DNA from: a virus
Virus record (IMG/VR): IMGVR_UViG_3300032242_001675
Coordinates: 1-58,665 of that record
Direction: 5' to 3' (one strand)
Length of the DNA: 58,665 nucleotides
Part shown: piece by piece, positions 24,219 through 33,497 of the stretch
How the letters are laid out: each line of letters starts with the position of its first letter
How positions within the stretch are numbered: the stretch's first letter is position 1
Program-made: the position numbers and the translations under genes
Notes under the pieces: model-generated
Told to the model about the DNA's origin: nothing
Seen by the model: only the letters and a program-made list of their open reading frames with translations
The model's database searches: none

Positions 24219-24544
24219 CAGATAATCGCCCAGACACTGTTTGCAGGGATTGTTACCGTTGCTCCTGAAGCGATGGCAATTGGTCCCGTACTCATTGCGT
24301 TCTGACCACTCGGTATCGTGTAGCTTGTGGTAACGGTTTGTCCGTTATTCACAAACACCTGATCCGTACCGCCGCCCGTGGCGCCACCGCTGATGCTATA
24401 AATGCTCGTACCGTCGGTGATGTAGAGCTTTTTATCAGCGACGTTGACCGCAATCTCACCGACCGCAAGGTTTGCCGTCGTCGGTACGTTGCCCGACGTC
24501 GTGCTGTGGTAGTTGATAAGAGGCGTAAATCCCGTTTGTGCCAT
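24218..24544 (-). CDS. Small virion/fibre protein with NAMSTGPI motif
   Basis: 108 residues. The middle (VGEIAVNVADKKLYITDG) is common in phage tail fibre N-termini, and the end (NAMSTGPIAIASGATVTI then VWAII) recurs in the next upstream protein. Probably a trimerising or decoration element of the fibre complex. Confidence 0.7.
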   Translation of the reverse strand: MAQTGFTPLINYHSTTSGNVPTTANLAVGEIAVNVADKKLYITDGTSIYSISGGATGGGTDQVFVNNGQTVTTSYTIPSGQNAMSTGPIAIASGATVTIPANSVWAII

Positions 24545-24553
24545 GACGCGTCC

Positions 24554-24871
24554 TTAAACGATTACCCAAACCGACGTGGCGGGAACAGTCACCGTTACCC
24601 CACTGTTCACGGTAATGGGTCCTGCGCTTACTGCATTATTTCCCGCTGTAATCGTATAGTTAGCACTGATTACACTTGCATTTTCATACAAACCAAGCGT
24701 CGTAATATTGCCGCTCGATGGTGTAGAGCTAACCCACCCAGTACCGTTGGACGTTAGTACGTTTCCGCTAGTACCGGGCGAAGTTAAGCCTGTACCACCA
24801 CCTGCGGGTTGTAACACCCCAGATGAGCTTACATTCTCAGCAAGAATGGACAGGTTACGGTTGATTGTCAT
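24554..24871 (-). CDS. Small virion/fibre protein with NAVSAGPI motif
   Basis: 105 residues. It has GGGTGLTSPGTSGNVLTSNG, an element repeated in the large fibre, and an ending (NAVSAGPITVNSGVTVTV then VWVIV) shared with the 108-residue protein downstream. It overlaps its upstream neighbour by one base. Confidence 0.7.
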   Translation of the reverse strand: MTINRNLSILAENVSSSGVLQPAGGGTGLTSPGTSGNVLTSNGTGWVSSTPSSGNITTLGLYENASVISANYTITAGNNAVSAGPITVNSGVTVTVPATSVWVIV

Positions 24872-25512
24872 TATGCAGGAATCTCAGCCCAGATCAATGA
24901 ACCGTCGAACGAACCAGCGGTCGTTGCAACAGTATTACCCCAAGCCAAATAAGTACCGGGAGAAACAATGATTGCGCCTTTCAATTCCTCAGACAGAGCC
25001 TGCACGTTGGTTACAGCAGTAGCAGCAGTCAAACCAATTGAAACGCTTGGCGCAACGAAAGTTGAAGCCAAAGCTGCTGTGTTTGCCGTGTTAACCATTG
25101 CATAAGCGGCAGAGCCCGTACTGGCTTGCGAGTACATATTGCGAGCCTGAGTCTGTGTGCCTGTAACAGCAACACCGCCTTGGTTAACCTGCCAAAAGCC
25201 CCAGTCCGTTGCAACAGCGGCAGTACCAGTAGTACGGATACCGAGTTTTGCAAACAGGATAACAATATCAACACCCGATGTGGCTGGGTTGTAAATACCG
25301 ATAGCTGGCGAACCAGCGGCAGCACCAATAAAGGCGGCAGGGGTTGCGGCAGTGAAACCGACTGAAAACACCTTACCTGCTTTGATAAGCGAGTAGTAGT
25401 TAGGTGCTAGTTCTGAAACAAATGCTTCACCGAAAGTACCACCGGGGTTGTTAGGTGTACCAGCGGTTTGACGAGCTGAAGGCAATGAGCCTACTTGGTT
25501 CTGGATAATCAT
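24871..25512 (-). CDS. Hypothetical virion protein
   Basis: 213 residues, Ala/Thr/Gly-rich and beta-like with almost no lysine beyond the N-terminus. It resembles phage surface or decoration proteins in composition, and its neighbours are fibre components. No family recognised. Confidence 0.65.
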   Translation of the reverse strand: MIIQNQVGSLPSARQTAGTPNNPGGTFGEAFVSELAPNYYSLIKAGKVFSVGFTAATPAAFIGAAAGSPAIGIYNPATSGVDIVILFAKLGIRTTGTAAVATDWGFWQVNQGGVAVTGTQTQARNMYSQASTGSAAYAMVNTANTAALASTFVAPSVSIGLTAATAVTNVQALSEELKGAIIVSPGTYLAWGNTVATTAGSFDGSLIWAEIPA

Positions 25513-25522
25513 AATTGATCCT

Positions 25523-26695
25523 TTAGTTAGTCATGTTAATAAGGGTTGAAGCAGGGTTAAGATAGTCCGCTAACATCGTGTCAGGCTCGTCAGCGGTAGA
25601 ACGGAAGCCTGCTAATAGTTGTTCTTCGTATACATAATGGGTCAGTACACGAAGAACGCCTAAAATCTGAGAAAGTAAATCTTCAATCGACTGTTGTGAC
25701 GGTGTAGCAGGAGCGCCCCGCATTAACACAGCACCGAACATATCTGTTTGTAAACGACGAGCCGCACCCGTGTTATCTGTACCGCCTATCATCACAGGGT
25801 TGACGGAAGATAGGGTAGAAGTAATTGGGTTAGTTGATGCCGTTGTAGACGTGTAAGTGACGTTATAAGTACCGACCTGATAACCGACTGGTAACTGACC
25901 CACAACCTGCGCATTACCGTTGGTATCAGTTTGAACCCGACGAACCACGCCGTTATAGTCTGCTCCAGCAACAGATACAGGGTTGCCTGAAGCCGCCGTA
26001 CCAGCCGCAATGTTACCTAGTGCGGTCATGGTAGACGTACCCGCCGACAGCATATATGAAGCAAAAGGCGTTTGTCTAAAATAAACAATTACCGATGTTT
26101 GCGTAGCCGCCGTAAACCGCATAAACCGAGCGGCAACAGGGAAAGCATAAATTAACTGTGCCGTGGCGGTCGTACTGGCACTCAATGCCGCCGACGTACC
26201 TGTTAACACCGTACCCAAAACAGGCTGGAAGTTAACACCATCATTAGAATGAGCAACAGTAATTGCCACCGCCGCTGTCTGTTGAAAAATAACGGTTTGA
26301 TAACCCGTTGTATCAATCGTTTGGGGGCTGTTAACGCCTAAATACAACGTAGCGGCTGGCGGCGCGTCGGATGGAATAGCGGCATTGTTGGCGTCTAACT
26401 TAGGCGGATTAAGTGTACGGGTGTTAATTGCCAAACCCGTGCCATCGGTGACAACCTGTTCAAGAATATTGATACCAGCAAAGTCACCGTTTGGGTCACC
26501 AGCAATAGACACGCTAATTGGTGCGTCAGTAGATTGCGCACCCTGAAGCGTTTGATCTAGGGTTGGTAAGGGGTTGGTTGTACCCGCTTGTTGCGTGGTG
26601 CCGCCGTTATTAAATCCAACAACATCACTTGCCGCAGGCGCAGCTTGTCCATTAGTGCCTGTGCTTACCGTTACGTTAGGTCCAAGATAAGACAT
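25523..26695 (-). CDS. Hypothetical virion protein
   Basis: 390 residues, beta-rich. A central stretch (about 120-225) with YQTVIFQQTAAVAITVAHSN and FMRFTAATQTSVIVYFRQTP looks like a carbohydrate-binding-type jelly roll as found in phage host-interaction proteins. The C-terminus is helical and acidic. This is an inference from strand pattern; no family is identified. Confidence 0.62.
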   Translation of the reverse strand: MSYLGPNVTVSTGTNGQAAPAASDVVGFNNGGTTQQAGTTNPLPTLDQTLQGAQSTDAPISVSIAGDPNGDFAGINILEQVVTDGTGLAINTRTLNPPKLDANNAAIPSDAPPAATLYLGVNSPQTIDTTGYQTVIFQQTAAVAITVAHSNDGVNFQPVLGTVLTGTSAALSASTTATAQLIYAFPVAARFMRFTAATQTSVIVYFRQTPFASYMLSAGTSTMTALGNIAAGTAASGNPVSVAGADYNGVVRRVQTDTNGNAQVVGQLPVGYQVGTYNVTYTSTTASTNPITSTLSSVNPVMIGGTDNTGAARRLQTDMFGAVLMRGAPATPSQQSIEDLLSQILGVLRVLTHYVYEEQLLAGFRSTADEPDTMLADYLNPASTLINMTN

Positions 26696-27018
26696 TATGA
26701 GGACTCCGAAGCCGAAAGTGTTACATCCACAGCACCAGTAGAGGTCACCGCCACGACATAGTTGTAGAGCACGTTAATCTTTGCCGATTGAACAAAGTCC
26801 AACGTGTTACCCGCCTGTATCTGTACGTTGTAAACGATATAAGTAGTCACCGTTGCCCCCGCATTAGCAAGGGTCACTGACACGTTAACCGTTGATGCCG
26901 TTTTATTGCAGATCAACCCGCCCGTGATAGTCGCCTGCACACCGGCGGTCGTCGGGTTATACACCGTTGTTGTCGATGTTACGTTTGAGGCTTGAGCAAC
27001 AACAAAGTTAATTCCCAT
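26695..27018 (-). CDS. Small hypothetical virion protein
   Basis: 107 residues with a single beta-rich domain (TVNVSVTLANAGATVTTYIV). Similar short domains occur in phage genomes between fibre genes and are thought to be structural. It is separated from the giant fibre by one base and overlaps the next gene by one base. Confidence 0.65.
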   Translation of the reverse strand: MGINFVVAQASNVTSTTTVYNPTTAGVQATITGGLICNKTASTVNVSVTLANAGATVTTYIVYNVQIQAGNTLDFVQSAKINVLYNYVVAVTSTGAVDVTLSASESS

Positions 27019-30000
27019 TTACATTACCATCCCTAAATAATACGCAATCTTGGCCACTGAAGTTGCGGCACCCGAAGGACCAAACGGGATGTTTAAATCG
27101 CTTCCCGTGAAAGTGAAAGTTGAAGATGCACCCAGCGCACCGCTGTTATTATATTGGACTTGCGTGTTAGAACCAGCGGCTGTACCCACTGCCGTAGTGG
27201 TAAATGCGATAAATGTCAGTATGTCACCTGCGTTCGCCGCAGTAGCCAAGACCACCGTTGTGCCAGTGCTTGCCGTGTAATCGACCGCCTCTAAAAGAAC
27301 ACCGTTCAGATACACTTGAATGTACGGTGCGGTATAGCTTACGGTAAACGTCGTTTGCGCGGCAGTAGCGGTTTGCGTAGTTCTTGTGTACGCATTGGTA
27401 GCCCCGCTAGAAACCGTTGTCCAAGTAGGAGGTGCAGATGATCCTGCTGTGGTGAGAACCTGCCCGCTCGTGCCGTAAGAGCCGTTAACTGCAATAGCGC
27501 CTGAAGAATTGACTGTGACCGCATCCGTTGCAGAACTGTTAACCACAAAGTGAATTGAATTCGCCGTCGTTGTACCGATCGCTAAATCGGTACTTGTTGA
27601 GGTCAAATATACGTTGTTTGCACCATTTAACGACCCAGTACCACTAAATGCACTGGAGTTCATCCCATAGTCGCCGTAATACGTCGATGCCGTACCCAAG
27701 TTGTTACTGACAACAAAGTCGGTCGAGGCAGATGTTCCGTTGCTTGTATTCTGTAAAATTATCTGACTGTACGAGTTAACAGCCGACGTATACGATGCGA
27801 AAATATTTGTATCAGAATAAGACAACGTACCGTAGTTAAAAGCACCAGAGGCAGCCGCACCCGTTATGGTTGCAGTCGCGGCATAGTATGGCGAAGAAAG
27901 TATATTATTGGTTGAGTTGTAGTTAAACCCAGAATACGATGCTAATGCGCCTGTGCCATTACCGTAAGGAATATATCCAGCGGTAAGCGATGTTAAGCCT
28001 GTACCGCCGTTACTAACCACCAACGTGCCACCAAGCGTAATTGCGCCTGTGGTAGCCGTTGCAGGTGTTAATCCCGTTGTGCCGGCAGAGAAAGTTGTGA
28101 CACCCCCTGCCGAGCCACTAGAAGCCGCTGTGATGCGCCCTTGAGCATCAACCGTGATATTGGTATTGGTGTACGAGCCAGCCGTTACAGTCGTGTTTGC
28201 CAACGCTATCGTGACCCCAGCGGAGCCGTTATAACTTGTGCCTGATAATCCGGTACTAATCGTCAATGCATTTAGATTTGAACCGAGCGACACACCGGAA
28301 ATCGTTGAATTGGCAAGCCCAGCGTTCGGGATGGTCAACGACGCGGTAGCGTTGCCCGAACCGTTGGCGTACATGTAGCCCGTCAGCCCCGTCACCGCTA
28401 AGTTGGTGGTGGTCAGGTTGGTGAACGACTCGGAGGATGAGCCGGGGACTTTCTCCCAGACCCCGCCCGTAAAGATCGCCCAATCCCCGACGTTCCAGCC
28501 GCTAACGCCGTTCAGTGTCGTGTTGCCAGCAACAGATACCACATAATAGTAGCTCTGGGTGCCTACCGAAGAAGTAAGCGTCGGCGTATTCGTCGATGCG
28601 TTCCATGTGCCTTGGTAGGTCGGTGCATTGATCGGCTGTGTGCTGACAGAGGTCAACTGTCCCTGCGCGTTCACCGTAATAACGGGAATGACGGAAGACG
28701 AACCGTAAGTATTCGCCGACACGCCTGTGTTGGAGATAGCGATGGTGACGGGTGACGAGCCATTAAAGCTCGTACCTGACAAACCTGTGCCAATCGTTAG
28801 CGCGTTTGTTGTACTGGCCGTGACCGTAGTCGACCCGCCTAAACTCACCGCGTTGCCGTTAATCGTAATCGAAGAGTTAGCCAGCTGTGCGTTGGTGACG
28901 GTGCCGGACAGCGCCGTGGTAGGTACGGTCAGGGATGCGGTCATTGCGCCCGTACCATTACCGTAAACGTAACCCGTGAGCGTCGCCGCCCCTGTGCCAC
29001 CGTTCGCTACGTTAAGGATACCCGCGAGCGTCACCGCTCCCGTCGTCGCCGTTGAAGGGGTAAAGCCAGTCGTACCCGCGGAGAATGAAGTCACACCGCC
29101 CGTGGAGTTTGCCCATGCCGGAACGCCGCCCACCACCGTCAGCACCTGATTGGTGGAACCGATTGGTAGGCGCGCGGCGACTCCCGCCGACTGCTCATAA
29201 ACCAAGTCACCCGTGGTCGTTAAGGGTGTAATCGCATTGTAGGCACCCGCGGCAGTAGTAGCTCCTGTACCGCCTGAAGCCACCCCGAGCGTGCCTGCGA
29301 GCGTTACTGCGCCCGTTGTACTAGAGCTCGGAGTCAACCCAGACAATGAAGTCTGAAAGGAACTCACGCCCGCGGCAGTAGCACTAGTCGGGAACGATTG
29401 CCAAGTGCCGCTAGCAAACCCCTCGAACAGGTTCGTAGTGGTGTTAAAACGGATCTCTCCGCTCGTTCCTGCGTCCCGCTGAGCTGTGGTACCCGAAGGC
29501 AAGAGCATTGAGGCGGTGCCGGGGATAACGGGGTTTGAAGCCAACCCGATAGTAGGCGTGCCCGCTCCGTTACCGTTGGTAATAGAAATTTGGCTACTGA
29601 CCCCAGTAATGGTCACGGGGCTGAGCGTGGTGCCGTTTAATGCCAAAAGACCGATACCCGACGCATTGGCGAGCGCAAGTGGCAATCCGGTGAGTGTAAA
29701 CGTGGGGTTGCCCGCCACACCGCTACCGTTGGTGACCGAAAGCCCGTTACCGCTAGTGGAGAGCGTCACCGCGCCGATCGTGTTGGCGGCGGTCTTGGCG
29801 ACAATACCGTACCCAGCGGTTTCTAACGACCCGCTCGTGCCGTTCAGCTGTATGGTGTAAGCGCCCTGCGCCCCGCCATCGGTGATGCCGATGCCCACAC
29901 CCGTTGAAAAATACCGACTGTTCGGTAATCCCGTTTGCTGACCGACTGTTAAAAATGTTTGAGTGAGCGAAGGGCTCTGGGTAATAGCGGAAACAGTCGT

Positions 30001-30093
30001 CTGCACCGTCAGTCCGTTCTGGACGACAGGTACCAGCTCAGAGCCAGTTATGGTCTGAGCGGTGGGCAGGGAGCTGATACGTATATTAGCCAT
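27019..30093 (-). CDS. Large modular tail fibre
   Basis: 1024 residues. It contains at least three copies of a repeat with TGAVTLAGTL and VASGGTG-like ends (about 250-290, 345-385 and 700-740), plus LTIGTGLSGTSFNGS-type repeats, all typical of long phage fibre shafts. Near 210-240 it carries LPSGTTAQRDAGTSGEIRF, the module repeated in the adhesins. The C-terminal third has a VYLNGVLLEAVDYT element often found at the end of fibre domains. N-terminus (MANIRISSLPTAQTITGSEL) is a common virion-attachment start. It probably recognises the host surface. Confidence 0.85.
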   Translation of the reverse strand: MANIRISSLPTAQTITGSELVPVVQNGLTVQTTVSAITQSPSLTQTFLTVGQQTGLPNSRYFSTGVGIGITDGGAQGAYTIQLNGTSGSLETAGYGIVAKTAANTIGAVTLSTSGNGLSVTNGSGVAGNPTFTLTGLPLALANASGIGLLALNGTTLSPVTITGVSSQISITNGNGAGTPTIGLASNPVIPGTASMLLPSGTTAQRDAGTSGEIRFNTTTNLFEGFASGTWQSFPTSATAAGVSSFQTSLSGLTPSSSTTGAVTLAGTLGVASGGTGATTAAGAYNAITPLTTTGDLVYEQSAGVAARLPIGSTNQVLTVVGGVPAWANSTGGVTSFSAGTTGFTPSTATTGAVTLAGILNVANGGTGAATLTGYVYGNGTGAMTASLTVPTTALSGTVTNAQLANSSITINGNAVSLGGSTTVTASTTNALTIGTGLSGTSFNGSSPVTIAISNTGVSANTYGSSSVIPVITVNAQGQLTSVSTQPINAPTYQGTWNASTNTPTLTSSVGTQSYYYVVSVAGNTTLNGVSGWNVGDWAIFTGGVWEKVPGSSSESFTNLTTTNLAVTGLTGYMYANGSGNATASLTIPNAGLANSTISGVSLGSNLNALTISTGLSGTSYNGSAGVTIALANTTVTAGSYTNTNITVDAQGRITAASSGSAGGVTTFSAGTTGLTPATATTGAITLGGTLVVSNGGTGLTSLTAGYIPYGNGTGALASYSGFNYNSTNNILSSPYYAATATITGAAASGAFNYGTLSYSDTNIFASYTSAVNSYSQIILQNTSNGTSASTDFVVSNNLGTASTYYGDYGMNSSAFSGTGSLNGANNVYLTSTSTDLAIGTTTANSIHFVVNSSATDAVTVNSSGAIAVNGSYGTSGQVLTTAGSSAPPTWTTVSSGATNAYTRTTQTATAAQTTFTVSYTAPYIQVYLNGVLLEAVDYTASTGTTVVLATAANAGDILTFIAFTTTAVGTAAGSNTQVQYNNSGALGASSTFTFTGSDLNIPFGPSGAATSVAKIAYYLGMVM

Positions 30094-30099
30094 GAGGGT

Positions 30100-30471
30100 C
30101 TAGGGTGATAAGTTGTCAAGGTTGCCGTCAAGATCGTCCTGAGCCGTTTCGGGCGCAATCCCGAACTCGCCCTCAGTGGTATGCTGGGGTGTTTGGTTCG
30201 GGTCAAGCGCCACGTTCGGGTCAGTCGTCAAAGCATCATCCTGTTGAGAAACATCCGCATCGGGTCTAGGGAATCGAATTGTAATCTTTTCAGGTTGCCT
30301 TGCCGGCAATCTATAGGGGTCCCACTGGTCACTGCAACTTTCACTACAGACCTTAATCGCGGGGATATTCCCGTCGGGTCTCATATCGCTATACGGTCTC
30401 TTCATATGGCAACGGTCGCATATGAATACGCTCAGTGTGCTGTTGCCCGTGGTGTCAAGAAACCTAGACAT
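30100..30471 (-). CDS. Small zinc-ribbon protein
   Basis: 123 residues. Two cysteine pairs (CDRCHMKRPYSDM and, 18-20 residues later, CSESCSDQWDPYRL) form a zinc-ribbon-like motif, followed by an acidic, disordered C-terminus. Small proteins with this pattern occur among structural genes of many phages, without a known function. Confidence 0.7.
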   Translation of the reverse strand: MSRFLDTTGNSTLSVFICDRCHMKRPYSDMRPDGNIPAIKVCSESCSDQWDPYRLPARQPEKITIRFPRPDADVSQQDDALTTDPNVALDPNQTPQHTTEGEFGIAPETAQDDLDGNLDNLSP

Positions 30472-30484
30472 AATTTTAACTCAT

Positions 30485-31543
30485 TTACCGCGTGTAATAA
30501 GAAATATTTGGCGCAAACATGATCGGAGACTTGTCTCGGTTTTCCTCTTGCGCCATGTGGTAGTGTTTTTCCCACTGCGCCTCGCAGTACGCAATCCGCG
30601 CGGGGTCAACCTGAGGTAACTCGCACGCCATCTGGTGCGCCAAGCCCCACTGAATCGCCATGTAAAAGTATTGCGGTATCTCCAGCTGGCCGCTCAAATC
30701 GCCCACGTCCTGAATGTAGCGACTCAGCCAGAGCTCGATCTGCGGGCTGATGTTGTTCGGCACAGGCCAGACCTGCATGTTCGGTTGTGAAATCGTACGG
30801 TTTAACCAGTATTGCAACGGGCGCAATGCGGTGAACGAGCGGTTGGGCAGGTTGGAGTAATCGTCACGGTTCATGCGCGCCATGGGGATAGCGATCGGCA
30901 TCGTGCCGAACACCACCTGATAAAACCCCATGCTCACTCCCGACACCTGCTGTATGCGCCAAAAACCCGCTGTAGCCGAGGGGTCTAAGTCGTAATAAAT
31001 CCAAGTGCCCGCAACCCAGCTCACCGCTCCGGGCGCCTCAACCGTCACCCAAGTCGTGTTGTCATACGAATACTGCAGGTTCACCGTCACCGAACCCGTC
31101 ACGGCGGGTAAGATGCCGATCGTGCTGATATAAACAGGGCTCGAGGAGGACGGAGCGATACCGATCGCCCCCGTGTTTGTTGTCAGTTGGCAGATATTCG
31201 TACCCTCTCCGTCAAACGCATTGCTCGTCACGCCGGAGGTACTGTAGTAGTTCGTGCTGACGTTTGTCAGCGTGCGGTAGTTGGCGTTTAAAACGTCAAT
31301 GGTGCCGACCGGTAGGTAGTATTCGTACTGGTCGGGCGTCAACCCCAGCACGACTTTGTTAATCGCCCAGTAGTTAATGCCCATGTTTGCGGTGCTCGAG
31401 AGCAGGTAGTACAGGCTGTCTTTAGCGGACTGAACCTGCTCGACCGTTAACTCCTCGGCGAGCTTACCCGCGCGTCTTGCGCCGTGGTCGATGAGCTGCT
31501 GTACCGAGATCGTCGTCGTGCTGACCGTTCCGCTTGTTGACAT
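30485..31543 (-). CDS. Adaptor/tail-tube-like structural protein
   Basis: 352 residues. An N-terminal helical unit (LIDHGARRAGKL then LYYLLSSTANMGINYW) precedes a central beta domain (about 100-235), and a helical C-terminus. The layout resembles podovirus adaptor or tail nozzle proteins with a carbohydrate-binding-like insertion. It lies between capsid and fibre genes. The SU10-type adaptor at 18517 shares the general helical design but is not a close relative. Confidence 0.65.
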   Translation of the reverse strand: MSTSGTVSTTTISVQQLIDHGARRAGKLAEELTVEQVQSAKDSLYYLLSSTANMGINYWAINKVVLGLTPDQYEYYLPVGTIDVLNANYRTLTNVSTNYYSTSGVTSNAFDGEGTNICQLTTNTGAIGIAPSSSSPVYISTIGILPAVTGSVTVNLQYSYDNTTWVTVEAPGAVSWVAGTWIYYDLDPSATAGFWRIQQVSGVSMGFYQVVFGTMPIAIPMARMNRDDYSNLPNRSFTALRPLQYWLNRTISQPNMQVWPVPNNISPQIELWLSRYIQDVGDLSGQLEIPQYFYMAIQWGLAHQMACELPQVDPARIAYCEAQWEKHYHMAQEENRDKSPIMFAPNISYYTR

Positions 31544-31930
31544 CTACCACCCCGGGCATTTCCAGCGTTTTAACGAGGCTTTTGCGCGAGGCGCATCGCC
31601 GCTTGCGTGCTTGACTACACCGCTCATCCGAGCGCAAAACGATTTCTTACGAGGTCCGCCCTCGGGCTGTGGAGCTTTAAGGTGGCTCCCCGTTGCCGAG
31701 TTATACTTCTCTCGTCCTTTCTGGGTTAACCCAGCGCCCTGTTTAGTAGGGAGTTTTTCTCCCTTCTTAACGGAAAGAGAAACATCACCGCCATCTTTAA
31801 ACTTTTTACCCGTGTCGGCCTGAGCAAAGTCTTTACCCACCTTCTGGGGAATGCCCACTTTCTTGGCAAACGCCTTGGAGTGGGCAACGCCCTCCATCAA
31901 CCGGTGCTGGGCGGGAGACTTGCTAGGCAT
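31544..31930 (-). CDS. Basic protein, DUF6321-like
   Basis: 128 residues, highly basic, with QHRLMEGVAHSKAFAKK at the start, FKDGGDVSLSVKKGEKLP in the middle, LTQKGREKYNSATGS and a cysteine-containing end (SFCARMSGV, KCPGW). It matches DUF6321-like proteins seen in aquatic phages. The positive charge suggests nucleic acid contact or packaging with DNA. It carries the xGGxV peptide also found in four neighbours. Confidence 0.75.
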   Translation of the reverse strand: MPSKSPAQHRLMEGVAHSKAFAKKVGIPQKVGKDFAQADTGKKFKDGGDVSLSVKKGEKLPTKQGAGLTQKGREKYNSATGSHLKAPQPEGGPRKKSFCARMSGVVKHASGDAPRAKASLKRWKCPGW

Positions 31931-31932
31931 GA

Positions 31933-32712
31933 TTAAGTGCCTGACCCAGTTACGTTGTTGTTGTTTTGAATTAGTTTGCCCGTAATAATCACACCCGCCG
32001 CAATAGTTCCTGTACTAGTAGACAATTGCCATTGGATGTCGGTTTTTTCGGTGTACAAAAACGGGTCTGCCGAGCGCGATGCCGTATAAATTGAAACAAA
32101 CGGCTGTTGCAGTACGTTTAGCTTCACGCCTGTCACGTTATTGATCGCCTGCACTTTATAAGTGATAATCGTGCTACCGGTGTAGCTGTTTGAAGTGTTA
32201 ACTTCAGCCAAGTCCAAGAAAAAGCTATAACCCGCAGGGACGGTATAAACTGTGCTTTGTGACTTACCCACGCCCGCATTTATTTGCGCCAAAATATTGG
32301 AAGATTGTTTCAGCGTAATTGTGCCGACGTTCGTGGTTTGGCTAGTACCCGTTGACGTCATCAGCAAGCTGTTTATACGGAAGTAAGAGTTAACAGTCGT
32401 CACACCTGTTAAACCGTTCATTGCTAGCGTCTCAGAAATTGGGTTATAGCTTGCGTCCAATCCGCTGATTAAAATTTTTGCAGACGTATCATCCGATGCC
32501 GACGTACTCACCAGCGTTAAAGTGCTCGCTGATGTCGGATAAACGTAGGCCGTTGCATTTTCCCAAATAGGAATCGGGGTTGTCGTCACGGACGCTTGGT
32601 AACCAAATAAACTCACGACGCTGTGACCCGCAATTTGACCGCGAGACACTTGCAAATCAAACGGCTCGTAAGCCCCACCACGGGTTACTGACGCAACAAT
32701 GTTATTGCTCAT
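31933..32712 (-). CDS. Hypothetical virion protein
   Basis: 259 residues, Thr/Ser-rich and beta-like, beginning MSNNIVASVTRGGAYEPFDL. The size and composition fit a capsid-associated or decoration protein. It lies between the basic proteins in the head region. No family recognised. Confidence 0.65.
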   Translation of the reverse strand: MSNNIVASVTRGGAYEPFDLQVSRGQIAGHSVVSLFGYQASVTTTPIPIWENATAYVYPTSASTLTLVSTSASDDTSAKILISGLDASYNPISETLAMNGLTGVTTVNSYFRINSLLMTSTGTSQTTNVGTITLKQSSNILAQINAGVGKSQSTVYTVPAGYSFFLDLAEVNTSNSYTGSTIITYKVQAINNVTGVKLNVLQQPFVSIYTASRSADPFLYTEKTDIQWQLSTSTGTIAAGVIITGKLIQNNNNVTGSGT

Positions 32713-32729
32713 AATCTATCCTTAAAGGT

Positions 32730-32751
32730 GGGGGTGGCCTGCGCCGCCCCC
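32730..32751 (-). other. GC-rich hairpin in 46-bp intergenic gap
   Basis: On the minus strand GGGGGCGG (32751-32744) can pair with CCACCCCC (32737-32730) around a six-base loop, with one mismatch. No T-run follows, so it may slow transcription or protect mRNA ends instead of terminating. Confidence 0.45.
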
Positions 32752-32758
32752 GTTCCTA

Positions 32759-33484
32759 TTAGTAGTTGCACTTACCGCCGTGTTTCTTGTGGCTGACGTG
32801 TCCACCTTTCTTCATTGGATGGCTGTCAATCTTGTCATGACCTGCCGAGAACTTACCGGCTAGTTCATGCATACGCATATGACCGCCTTCAGCCTTGTGC
32901 GTGACGTGACCGCCTTTTTTATAACCCGCGGGGTCTTGTTTAATTGAACCCGTACCCGCTTTTTTCGTAGGCATCTTAGGACCACCATGCATTTCGGTGT
33001 TCTCATAAGACTTAACCGAGCCGCCCTTGGCGTAGCCTTTGCCCTCAACGCCGCTAGTTTTAGAGGAAATTGATTTGCGCATCTTAGCACCGACGACTTT
33101 GGTTTTAGCCTCAGAAGCTACTGTCTCGCGCCCAATCTTTCCGCCTTCGGCTTTGTGGAGCTTGCCGCCGTGTTTGTAGCCCGGACCCTCAATTGAACCA
33201 CTCCCCCGTTTTGCGTCAGGGCGGGTTGCCTCAAGCCCCCCGAGTAGCCCGCCGAGGGTTGGTTTAGCGATACCGCCTTTCCTCAGCCCGTGGTGCGCTT
33301 TAGAGGCTTTTTCGTGTTCGTGATGCTTGAGCTCTTTCTTAATGCCCTTGATCTCACGCTCTTCTTTTGCCACTTTACCGCCTAGAGCCATGTGCTTTTT
33401 ATGCTCATGGCCGCCACTTTTCATTCTGACCTCATCCGCCGAAGGCTCGGTGGTTTTCATCTTTGGTTCGCGTTTGAAACTCAT
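32759..33484 (-). CDS. His/Lys/Gly-rich basic protein with repeated KKGGHV-type motifs
   Basis: 241 residues of low complexity. Lys, Gly and His dominate; motifs such as MKKGGHVSHKKHGG, YKKGGHVTHKAEGG, YKHGGKLHKAEGG and YAKGGSVKSYE recur roughly every 20-40 residues. There is no hydrophobic core, so it is probably disordered in isolation. Its charge suggests DNA binding in the capsid, metal binding or electrostatic assembly. It lies between capsid-associated genes, which fits a head role. No family known to me. Confidence 0.75.
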   Translation of the reverse strand: MSFKREPKMKTTEPSADEVRMKSGGHEHKKHMALGGKVAKEEREIKGIKKELKHHEHEKASKAHHGLRKGGIAKPTLGGLLGGLEATRPDAKRGSGSIEGPGYKHGGKLHKAEGGKIGRETVASEAKTKVVGAKMRKSISSKTSGVEGKGYAKGGSVKSYENTEMHGGPKMPTKKAGTGSIKQDPAGYKKGGHVTHKAEGGHMRMHELAGKFSAGHDKIDSHPMKKGGHVSHKKHGGKCNY

Positions 33485-33497
33485 GATCTACACCCCT

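Noticed and set aside
27019-30093. Diversity-generating retroelement target in the fibre
   Set aside because: No reverse transcriptase gene or template repeat could be found in the genome.
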